Assembly: GCA_037389465.1 (NCBI GenBank)
Contig: JAZARR010000193.1
Location: 868,001-932,000, forward strand
Length of the DNA stretch: 64,000 bases
DNA from: Baylisascaris procyonis
Taxonomy: Eukaryota > Nematoda > Chromadorea > Rhabditida > Ascarididae
Reading direction: 5' to 3'
The notes beneath the pieces are model-generated. The model made no database searches. It was not told the origin of the DNA and was given only the letters and a program-made list of their open reading frames with translations. Numbering within the stretch: position 1 is the first letter of the stretch; the number at the start of each line of letters is the position of its first letter. Of this stretch, positions 41,880 to 54,600 are shown one piece after another. The translations under genes were made by a program, and so were the position numbers.

Positions 41880-42880
41880 GCACTTACTTCATCCAGCTGC
41901 CTCAAAACCTGGTCGTTACCACGAACCTTCGACCTCTTATCCATAAATCCGGAAGGTTAGCAGCGACTAATTATCATTTCTTCCCAAACTGCATAATAAA
42001 TAAACCACTCAAACAGAAGACATCATCAGAAAGGAAAAATTCTTTCAACACTGAAATATTCCATAAGAAGAATTCCGAAGGAAGTGCATATTCTTCCAAA
42101 AAGAGAGAGACCCTATATGCCTGTAAAAACTTCTAACTCCAAAGATCTCCTCATAACGCACTTCTCAATTAATTTTGCAGTGAATTTCTCGTGTCACATG
42201 TGGAAATGGAAAATTTCCAGCAAACCAACAATATGGTCTCAAGAAGCGAGAGTTCAGGAAACAAGACGTATGACATAAAGGCCATAAATATATTTACACA
42301 TTTCAAAAACAACGTTTTGATGGAATAATAATACAACAGAACTCACCTGAGACACAGAAAGTTGCTGCTCCCTAAGCGGATAGAACAATCCAACTGTAAT
42401 GACATATTTTAAGTGCAACAATTCAAATATCCGAGCACTAAATGAAACTGTGACTACAGGAAGCTGGTTTAAAAATGACTGTCAGGAAGTCAGCCGACTA
42501 TTTTCAAGAGGTCATTGGAATATCTATATTACCAATCAGTGATTCCAATGGATTTTGCCAGGAAATTAAATGAATCAGAACAAGTCCACAGAACTTGTCC
42601 TTATATGAGAACACGATTATCGCCAAAAGGTCAAATAAGCTCCGCATAAGAGGATATCAACTCCGGAGTAAAACCATCTCATTTATTGACTATCTGGGAG
42701 TCACTGATGTCAATGCCCATGTCCTAACCTAACTGAAACTCAGAAATTTCAACAATCGATTAAAAATCTTTTCCATCAGATATGAAGTGTGCAGACTATC
42801 ATCATCTGTTACTACCCGACATCGAATCAACTGCATTGCTACAAGACCAACCCTTCTCTTTTATAAAGGCTCATTATAAG
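41880..42880 (+). pseudogene. Decayed non-LTR retrotransposon reverse transcriptase
   Basis: Fragments in different frames occur in the order and spacing of a LINE reverse transcriptase: ALTSSSCLKTWS (about 41881-41916, like the ISLxSxLLKTxER segment), a damaged CPQGG-like stretch near 42370, MNQNKSTELVLI (42570-42605, like the INPxKTELVLF segment), SFIDYLGVT (42679-42705, the conserved YLGVTLD segment) and RLSSSVTTRHRIN (about 42793-42831, like the post-RT segment). Several frameshifts and stops separate them, so it is inactive. Resemblance is by eye only; the clade is not assigned. Confidence 0.55.
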
Positions 42881-43342
42881 CCAGCCCCAAAGTGATTTGG
42901 TTGAACACCTAATGAGTCCACAAAATCGATTATCAATTATCACTTAAAATATACTAAAATATACTCATGATAAAGTTTCTTTGCAATGAAAGATGTCGTT
43001 TATAAACTTTACTAGTTTCCTACCCAGAACTTAATTTGAGTTTTTTACCAACGAAATTACCTCCAGGACATTTTTTCCTACGGCAAGCTAATCGCATACT
43101 TTTTACTACCGTATGCCAATCACGAAAAACCCAATGGGTTAGTCTTGTAGCACGGCATCGAAAGACAACGACTGTGTAATAAAGAACCCTTATGCTACAG
43201 GCAACTAAATAAACAATAAGCTAATGCTTACTGATCGGAAGTCTCATGTGTGGATGTTCATTTGGGCTGTCTGCATTGAAGCCCGGCGTATCACTGTTTT
43301 CGATGATTTCTTCAAAAAACGACCATTACAACACATACGACC

Positions 43343-43345
<3 letters not shown>

Positions 43346-43400
<55 letters not shown>
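43346..43400. repeat. (TA)n microsatellite
   Basis: About 55 bp TA, 430 bp beyond the stop codon of the C2 gene. Confidence 0.95.
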
Positions 43401-43403
<3 letters not shown>

Positions 43404-43831
43404 ATTACACAAACTTTGAAAAGATGTAGCACGATAAAATTGGCTAGTCATAAGAACAAGAAAACCACCAACATTACCTAACGTGAAATTTTGAAGCGAT
43501 TTGACCCTCAGAAATCGTCGAATTTTCTAACACTCCATCAATGAAATCTAAACTCCTCGAATCCGACTATCACGTCGGCGCTATTTTTTTGCCCTCACTC
43601 CCAACAAACACTGCTCTTGCTTCCTGGATTTTCAATACAGACTCGCCCGTTGAACTACAGTCTAAGTATGAATCCAACTGCACCAAATACCCGACAATGG
43701 TCTGTCCAATCTCTGCTATATGTAATCGATGTTGACCACAAAAATCCAAAGAACTCCCCACTAAAGTCAACGATCGCGATCGCATTTAACATTTTGCTTA
43801 AATTGCTCACATATAAAAATAAATAAATCTG

Positions 43832-46800
43832 CTAACCGACAACGATAATCGATTGGGCGCCATTTGCGAATGCTTCGCTCTTCACTGCGTCCAAACTATG
43901 GCTTAACGTTTCCAGCTTAACTGCTAGAATAAACAAAAAATATCAATTTCAGCTCAAAAGATTTGCATATAAAAGAGTAGTCCAAATCTACCACAAACAC
44001 TGATGCTAAATAAATCTCACTGACAGGAAAAAATTCAAAAAATAAATAAATAAAAGCAAAATTAAAAATAAAATTGTTTAATTGGAAACCCGTTCATTCA
44101 CTAATGAATTCAAAGCGTCCTCATCTTCCCCTCCTCCTTTTTTCCGTCACTCAAAAAAAATTATACAAACACAAAAAAATAAACAAAATAAGAAAAGACT
44201 TTCAGCGAAATACGAACCTTGGTTCGGATTAACGTGAGCGAGTACCGGAGAGTTCGAATCCAGGTCCATCAATTGGGTGGAACTTTGCTCTTAAATAAAA
44301 TGAAACCATTTAGCTCTTCCAATATATATTCAGATCATCTACTCTTACAATATTTCTAAAAAAATTTTCTATTTAAGAATACTGTGGACATTCTAAACAT
44401 CGAAAAAAAAAGAATCACTATATTCCACTTTGGAAATTTCAATATCCTTTTACATCATCGATATACTTAATCCAAGCATTTTAGATATCAGTACGACATC
44501 AGGGGAATACGGTACCAAAAAAAGACCACCGATATAAAATTCAACTAAAAGAAAATATTTAATTCAAGCAAATATGAAAGATCTTAGGTAGCTAATCTAA
44601 CGATGCCAACCAATCGAAACAAACTAATCACCTTAATTAAACATAATTTAGAAAGAAGAAACCCGGAAATGAAAATGAAGGCGGATATTTCTTCATGATG
44701 AGAATGAAATAGTGATTTAAAACCTCAAATCCGAGGAATTAAAAGATTTAAAAAAGAACCCCAAAGCAAACAGAATACGCTCAATGAATATTGGCAACAC
44801 GTTTATAAAGGTGGTTGCAAACCTCAAAACTTGCGCCAGGGCACAATCGATAGTGTTTTCGAGACTCCCATTAGATCATATGCCCATTCAAATCCTTATC
44901 CTCATCTCTATCTTTCATGAATCAATCTGACTGCTTTTACTGATGAATTATGCTCACTCACCTGAAGCTGTGCACGCAGTTGTTGTAGACGTTGTATTCA
45001 TCACTGACGAAGTGGAATCTGCCAAATACGTAGGCGAATCCACTCGAAATTATATATACTCAAAATGTATTTAAAAAAACCACAATTTTAACTATTACTG
45101 TTTCTAATAACGTTCAAGCCAAATTTGAATCGCTCTCATCTCATCAACTCTCAAATTCGGTCGTTAACAAAAATATTTACGAACATTATACCTTTCAATT
45201 TATTCTGCCGATTTCCTTTAAATCAGCTGGCGTTAATGACTTTCCTTATCACTTGTAGACAATGATATCTCTATCATAGATCAACATAGAAAAAGTTTGC
45301 TAGTATAAAATAATGATGCCAAATAAAACAATAAACAATATCCGATAACAATTCAAATATCTACTCATTAATTTTGATGCAGCAAATAGATGAGGTGGAA
45401 AAACTAAAGCATAGATACAACAACGACCCGATTCCCAATCTACAGTAGATCTACAGTATTCTGGGAATGCCCTCGTCAACAGTGATCACTTAAAATCTTA
45501 CCCGACGATTCGAGCGATAGGCCTACACTCTCGTCCATATCAATCCCCTCCAATGATTCAAGCATCGACTCATTTACCGTTGACGGTATTGGTGATCCTT
45601 CTATAAATTACTTCGTTATTAGCAAACTCATCAATGAGACGCTATTCTCATCTATGTTTATATTGCTTCCATTGTAACGCTAGCATCAAAATTTAGGCAT
45701 CTTGGCAGATAGACATCTACTGCATACCTTCGAATAGAACCCCTGTGCTAAAGTCAAATCCTCACGAACAAAGAGAACCTTTTTGAAAACATAATCCACA
45801 AGTTTTTTTAAATCTCAGCCCAAGTGTTACAGCAGTCGCCCATCACTATTACAGCCTTCGAATGAATAATCATCAATAATCTTCAAAAAATTAAAAAATA
45901 AAAATTCGCGTGAATAGAAAAAATACTAATCGAATAATTTTCTTGACTCTACTGTAATGCAACTGTGCAACAGACGATTCTGATGTAATTCTACACGCAA
46001 TCTAATCCAAGAATGACGTCATTAACGATAAGAATCTAGTCCAAGAATGACGTCATTAATGATACCTGAAACATGCATAAACATGTAACTTCAGGAAGAC
46101 TTACCTCGAGCATGTTCGACCTCTAATTGATTCGGTTGGATTTGATCAAGTGGAGCATTCACAGCTGCGGCAATACCTTCTCCTCCGAATCCCCAATTGA
46201 ATGCGTTCTCATTATTGATGCCCTCTGGATTTGCAATCACCGCAGCAAACATATTCGATTCCATCGGATTCGAGATCGCTCTCATATCATGCCATACACC
46301 TGACAAAACAATTACTAAAAGTTTTCGTAGTACTTAATCACTACACATTACATCACTTTTTACAAGACAGAAAATAGATAATATGGTCATCAATAAATGG
46401 CCCGGGTAAGCCATCCAAATACCCAAGATAAACCCCCTTCCCCATCCTCCCTATTCCCCTCGCCCCCGTCTCTGCTACAATAATTGAAGTTTCCGCCCGT
46501 GTACAATCAGAACCTCTCAGTTTAGTGATCAAACAGTCTATCAAGCTGTTCCGCTAATTTACACAAAAGTGGATTCAGAACGGAATCTAATCATAGAGCT
46601 TAAAATATTATTTCAATGGGTAACTTCCATTAGTGAAGCTTGCACTATCAATCCCAGCGAAGACTCGTTGCAATGACAACGAAAATCTCATCGTACTTAA
46701 TAAACGCACCAATCCAGATCCCTTTCCCCACTCCTCCCTCCATGGCGTTCATGCAAAGTCCTGCAAGCAATTACCTCTTCTCTCATAGAGTGGTCTTCTC

Positions 46801-48577
46801 GTTTCATGAGATTGTTCAGTGGATTGTGGACGAGCTTGTAGTATCGGAATATTGGCTGGCTGTCCGAAAGCTTGAACAGGTGCACAAGCATATCTAAAGC
46901 CTTGCGTTGTGACTGCCTGACCTAAAAAATAATATCACCTTTTGTACAATATCTCATTCGCTCCAGTCGGTTGACATTAAAATACTCCACTTCCTTTAAC
47001 GGTAAGTAGCCTATGGCTAACGATGGCATACATTAGAGAATAACACAGATACATCTGCGATAATATCATGTAGTATAATACGCCCTATCATGGTAACGAT
47101 ATACACACAATGTTACAAGAAGACCTATAAAGGGTACTCCATACCATTGAAAACTTAAATCGCCATCGGCAAGCTACTTTTTTCTTAAATTCTGCTAGAC
47201 AGATATCAGTCCTCAGTTATAATAGTACCATAATCGAGAATGAAATAAAAAAAAAGCATCAGGAATTTATTCTTCTTTTATAAACCGATGAATTTCAATG
47301 CAAATACAAAATTCAAAACTTATATTTATGCTTTTTCATGCCCAAAAATGTCCTTAAATAATGTGATATAATTAGTATAATTTAATCGCATAAGCAAACT
47401 CATATTATTATATCACTAGAATTTTCTCGAATCAAATCTTTTCTTCTAAACTTTCATACTCTTGGATAAACTTGGATATAGAACAAATCCTAAACTTTCA
47501 CTATGGGATAAACTTAGTTCAGCTGATAGTTCAGATGAGTTGAGCGAAACTCATTCAAGTTCAGCTAAATTCAAATATTCAAATAACCAAAACATGTGAA
47601 ATAGCTAAAGTTGGCTCAATTTTTTGGCAGTCGAAATTCCCATAAACTTTTTTGAATTAAGAATAGTTTTACATTGGTTGACGTTCCATTGATAAGGTTG
47701 AAATGCAGATGAAACCAATGGAATTCCTCCAGCAGCAATTATATCGTATCGATTTGTTGCAGCTGCTTGAGCGACGATTGGCTGTACCGGCTGCTGAACA
47801 TTGTACGATGAATGAATGGTAGTACATCCCACACCGAAACCATTTCCAACAGCTGAAAAGAAAATGAAAAGCAGAAAGTATGCGATTCCAATTCACACAT
47901 GCACAATCTAAAATCAACTACGGTAAATTTTGGGGTAAATCCACGAATTACACCTATAATGTACCCCCAAATTTAGAGGAATATTACAAGATATAATTCA
48001 CCTAGGCGAATGATGTGGTACGGAATAATCGGTCATATCAAAATTCAATGTGCAATTGAGAATGGATTCTTTTCAAACGCCTATGCACAAAATTGGTAAG
48101 CGCAAAAATCCAAAATCGGCTGAGAAGATTCGAAGAGTGGATCATTTCGTTTGTGTAGGACGAAGAGGATTTTCCCCAATGCCCATTAACGACCATTTCC
48201 CTTTATGAATCATTAGGTAGATATTACTGAAAGACTTTGAACTCTTCTTTAAAAAGATTCAGAAAACAAATATTGCTTGAAAGTCGGTTAGCGTATGCGA
48301 TATGCAGATATCTATTAGGCAATTCTATGATAAAGAAAAGTTGTCACGACAAAAGAATTTTATAAACATAATTCAATTTAGGATTCCAAAAGAAACTTCA
48401 CAGAGGGAAGAACTTCACCCTTAGAACTTTATTTGCACACATTTTTATACTTCGGTCTACTCATTCTCTGAAAAAACGCCGACGTTTATGCCCTAAATAA
48501 AAATGATAAATAAATGAATAAACAAATAAATAAATAAGTAATGCAAACATAAATGAACAAATAAATAAATAAATAAA

Positions 48578-48639
<62 letters not shown>

Positions 48640-51600
48640 ACATACCGTTCGTGTAGTTAATGGGCGATGGTTGAGACGAGTAATTCGCCGTCGGTACTCC
48701 ATTGTGTAGCTCCATCGCCGGTGCGCCGCCCACATGAGGCGCGGCATAACCAGTATCCCAACCGTATTCAGTGGGTACTGTCACCACCGGCGAACAAAAT
48801 CCGACCACCGCTCTAAAACAATAAATCAATCCTATGGATTCCCAAATAGCACACTGTGATGACCTGCTGAGGGAGTGGGACTGAGAGAACGGAAAGAATC
48901 GCATCGATAATAAGACTGGCACTTGTAGGAACCTAACGTCAATGTGTCGTTAGGTCTGGATATGGATTACTGTAGAACACCTGTAAGCCTAAACAGCGGA
49001 TTGCTGTCGAATACCTGCAGTCCGAGATATCGACTGCAACATTAGGAAGGCAAGCTCCGCCAAATGTCGAAGATAGACCAATAAAAGTATTTCTCAAGAA
49101 ACAATGCATATTACAAGTGAAGAAAGGAATATTATGCTCCATCAAACATGATTTAAAACGAATATAATAGTGGAATCAAGCAAACCTATTGCCAACTAAG
49201 GAATTACCTTTACAATATTGATTGACGAATTAAATTAATTTAGATAGTAATAAATAATAATACTAAAGATAAACTGCTTTATTCATATTATAGATGTAAA
49301 TTTTTATTAATTAGCAGCTGACGACGATATTTTCTTTTTCCAAGAAAACAAAGGAAACTCACTGATCGCATTAACCTTAGTGATACGAATACATAAACAT
49401 AATAAATCATCGTTGTTTCAAACAGATGGCATCCCCTTACCCTTCCCCTCTCCTCCTCCCTCCTTTCAGTTCCTGAGGCACATAAAATACAACTGGATCC
49501 TTCCTTCCTTGCGAGGATTCAGAATTATAGCCCTTGTATGTGCACCTTGGCGAGGGAATGAAACCATCACCCCAACGAAGGAAAACGCGCACTGAAACCA
49601 ACACATTTTATGGCAGCACAAGGTACTGAAATAGAACTCTTACCCTCATCAAATAGTTAACCGATGAAACAAACTCTCTGTGCTGAAAACTATGAAATTA
49701 GACTAAATCGGTTAGAAAAAAACCGCAAATTGGAAAAAGAAAAAATTTGCCTTGGATAAACGGCTGGTTGTTGTTGAACGGTCGCTAGACGAACGAAAGT
49801 GTTGTTCGCTTGGGAAGGAATCGCAAAATGAGAGGAATAGCCCGTGAATGAAATTGTGGTAGGGATTGGTCGTGTACCCATACCATTTCTTGTCGTCACA
49901 AATGGCATCATACTGGGATCGTTTCAATTGTAACGCCTTCAACAAGATACCTTTATTCAACGGCAGGCTAGTTTAACACCTTTACCCCTCGATAATATCT
50001 GACTTTAAATGAAGAGGAAAAAAATTATAATTAAATTAAAAAAAAAAACGATAAATGTAACAACCGTAATGAATGTCAGTCGTCAACAGCATAAAAATTA
50101 CTTGGGGAAATAACTGAATCTATATATGGGTAACAATTACCAATACTCAGGTAAGTAATTAATTAGCTCAACAGGTATGCCTATTTTGGGACAAAGAAAT
50201 TCCGAAAACGAGTAAAGGTATTACCCTAAGCCAATAACAGAAGTGTTAAGGAATATCAGTAAATTTTTGAGGGCCATAAAGACATCACTAGTATAAAAAT
50301 GATCAATTTTTATGGAGAAATTCAGGTTTTTTTGGATTTCCTCGCCGAAGAAAAAAAAAATGAATTCCTGAAAAACAAAGAAAACAATTTCTGCGAAAAA
50401 AACCCTTACGAGAATTTCGCAACTTTTTTCAAGTAAAACAAAAGAAAGGATGAGAGAGGGGTTTTGAAAGATTACAAGTAAAAATCAGAACGACTTAAAC
50501 AGTACGAATATATACGCATTCAAATATGGAAACCTATCGCGTCCCACAATTCCCGCCTCATCACTACAAATTGGTGCAAACCACCCCCCTCTCCAAGAAC
50601 CAACCGCACCCCACCGCACCAAAAGATGACAATGAGATACTGCCGTAATCGTTCGTTAAAAATGCAAGCAAAATTAACCGCCAAAAATGATTTCAATTAA
50701 TCGCCTTGATCTCTCCTGTAGATCAAAATGAAATATGTTGACCATCAATCAATAACAAAACGTTATCTATAAGGATTCGAAACAAACATAACATTGCGAA
50801 GATTATTCTCAATACAATACCATTCTCAACACAAACCCATGACTGGAAAATCACCTATAGTTGCAAAATCCTGCAAAAGGTTGATTAAAAACCTGCAAAA
50901 TCTAACACACCTAACTCCACCAACCAACCGCCTCACATCAACACTGCATAACCGACTGAGTATAAGATCGGAAACGTTTTCTTCGTTGTAGATGTGTGCG
51001 TATTTTTGCATATTTCCCGTAGATTGTTACGGAAAGCTCATTATGGTAATTCGATGTCCGCACGTCGATATGGCTGCCCGTTTGCTGTGTCCGCACGTCG
51101 GTATGTCTGCCCGTTTGCCGTGTCCGCACGTTGGTGTATCTGTCTGTTTGTCTGATGTAGTCTCAACTCACGATCTAGTTCTAGCAGGTGAATCCTATGT
51201 AGAATGAACTGCTATCCCCAATCATCCCTGTAGAATTACAAAAAATTTAATAAAAGATTTGTAGAATGATTTTTTCTTACAGCTCACTGGATTTAACTCA
51301 AAAATGAATGCGGAAAAAAAAACGATTGAGGCATTATTTTATTTCCTTTGAAATATTCGTTGAACAATTTGCCCATAATAAAATAAAAGCCAGAAAAAAC
51401 ACATATCATGCCAGTTGCTTGACGTGTATTCCTAGCTGTTTATTGATCATTGAGAATATCGAAAATGAACGAATGAGGAGGATGCTAAAGAGGGTTTTAT
51501 TAAAATTTATATTCGCTTCAATTATTCATCTTCCGGCCATATATGCAAATTTCACTCTTCATATGAAGGTATTATTCATCAGAATCACTACTATTACTGC

Positions 51601-54600
51601 TATAACCTGGCCAATTCTTCTGGTCATTAGCATTTATTCCCTTATTTCACCTCTACGAACATTGAGTCGATCACGCTGCTATACGCCCGTTATCGGACGC
51701 ATAAAATAACAGCAAAAAAAAAACGATGTAAAAGTTTCAAGTATGAATCCTTTATCAAAAAACAATATTTTATTTAGCACAACTTTTTAAGTGATTATTT
51801 ACATTATACGTGAAATGATAATCAAGACCGCAGCCAAGGATGAAATAGGCGAGGGGAAATGAAATTGGCTCTTCGGAGTCGCAAGATTCTCTTATTGGGA
51901 AAAGAGATTCCTTGAAAAAATATTCCAGATTCTTCCCCAAGATAACATCGCATGGATTTTCCAATCCTCTTATTTCCCTTCCTCTTTCCCTTCCCTCTCC
52001 CCGGCATCCCTCGAAAGGTATCTTAGCTACGGTTCTTGAAGCAATACAATAAAAAAAAATTTTTTTTTTTCAAAAGATATATCAGTGTAAACTTATTTAT
52101 AATAGCTTCTATCCATTAAATGATCAGAACAGCGATTAGGGAATGGTGGTCGCAAGCGGATATCGACCGTTGGAGCCAGCAGTGAGATCAAATAGGCTTG
52201 AGTCCTTCTGCAATAAAATTTCAGTTTATTCAGGAAGCAATAGATTTAAAAAAGGTTTTTTTCGTTCAGATTATTATAGGTTCACTCTCGAGAACAGTCG
52301 AGAAAGCACGCCAAGGAGGCTGGCACGATATGCGCTCTTTATGATTCCGCTATTCACGTTCACCGAACACATAAGTACTATAAAAAACGTAAAGGAATAA
52401 CCAACAGCATGCCTTCTACGAAATGAAGATGTTCTTGCTAAAATTCTTATTCAAAAATTTGCATATATGTAAAAAATACGACGTCATAATTATGCAAATT
52501 TTGCAAAAAAAGTGTATACAACGTTCTAATGTAAGCGAATACGTCCTTTTTTTCAACATTAATATGCCATCCATGACGGTTTAAAAATGATTTATGGCCT
52601 CTCATACACGATAGTGGAATTCAACAGCAAGATGGGCTTGTTACCAGTACTATTAAATGAGGCAAAGGCAACATAGCCGTGATTCTCTCTCCCCCCCCCC
52701 CCCCCACCTATCGTTATCAATCCTTTTTATTAGAGGTCCCCCTTCCCTCTCATTAGCTTGTGATTGATTCTTCTGTGACCCATACCTTCTGTCTCGATTA
52801 TTAAGTATAAAAAAGGGGGGCATCTTTGAATAAAGGATCGACGACATAATTAGTGATTTACTTATTCCCTTTTTGGGCATTATCTGATAATATTGTCTGA
52901 TAAAATCTGATAATTCAAATATCATCGGATAATATTCATCGTAGAAATATTAGGTGATGGTCTACTATAATTGGTACCTCATTATTACGTAAATTGAAAG
53001 AAAAAAAAACCGATTAAAAACTAACCCGCTTGCGATCATCACATTGCTTTTTTCTTTTGGTTCCTCATCATCTTTAAGTGAACGAACTCTCGATTCTTGT
53101 GTGGATGTGGTTGATACGGTACTGCTAGAACTACCTCTCGAGCTCGAGCTCATTCTACAACTATCGAGGAACGCATTCACATGGAGTACACCGACATGAT
53201 GTAAAGTGCGCTTTGATACGCCGAATAGAGTATTACCGTTGAGGTCACGAGAATGCAACTAAAAAAATGTATAACTTTTATTAAGTGAATGAGAAATTAA
53301 ATTAATCAAAAGCAAAATATTTATACAAAAGGCACGATATGTGCTTTTGTATTCGGCTTATCTCACCAACCGGTTTCATAAATTACTAATAAATAATTAA
53401 AATATGCAGATCAATGCCGCGATATTTGTCCGACAGCGTATGTGTCTGTCTGATCCCATTTAACAAACCAAAATAAAATTCATTTTTCTATGACGTCATT
53501 AATCTGAAGTAAACATCCCATTAGTGGTAGAATATACGCAAATTTTCTAAAAATTTTCGTCTATAAATGCTCTCATAGTTGATGGATATCACGAAATACG
53601 ATATAGAATGTCATATAATGGTGATTCTTTGAGGTACCGATTTATTATTTTTTAAATATTCAACTTATTTTTTAAAATTTTTACTCCAAATAAAAAAAAA
53701 ATAATTTTCCAAATTTTTGCATCATAAAATATTCAAAAAAAAAAAATTAAAATTTTTTTCAACCAATAATGTGATCATAATATCAAAAAACAATCAATTT
53801 ATCAAAAAAAAAATTTTTTTTTAATCTCTTCCTTTAATCAATTTTCTGTTTATTACTCACTTATTATAAGGTGACATAAGCCCGTAAATACTAGAAAGGA
53901 ACAATTGGGATGAACACAGGAATAGAAAGGAAATAACGATGAAGAAAGAGACTTGAATAAAGGATGCAAATAGACAAGCGAAGCGCTTTATCCGATATTT
54001 TGGATTCGTTGGCTGTGCAAAACGAAAATTGCGTCTTAAATGGCTATTGCTTTGAGGCAATGCTCATATAGATCGATGATGATGGATTGAGACTATTTCA
54101 ATGCACTCAATTCACAATGACCTTATCATATATCTATATGACTCCATTTACTATTCAAACGACTCATTAATAAAATAAAATAAAATATTTTTTCATGAAA
54201 AAGAAAATTTTCAATTTTTTTTCTTAGCTATGAAAAAAAAATTTCGCTAATTTTTATTAATTTTAAAATTTTTTTTTAAATCATTATTTTATTATGATAA
54301 ATATATTTTATTTCATAAGAAATAGATATATATTACGATACACTAAGATAATATTTCAACCGAATCAATAATATTTTCTCATGCAAATTTTTCACGAAAG
54401 ATTTTCCACGAAAAAAACAAATATTAAATAATTTGCATATTAAACAAAAAGATGCTATCACCTACATAATTGAGAAGTTTTTTTTAAATAAATAATTTAA
54501 AAATTAGACATTGATAAGGAAATCACTGATATTCTTATCACTATCCAGGCCATTTAGCAAAAGGTCCTCTTTCAGAATATGTAATTTCGGCATCCCCTTA

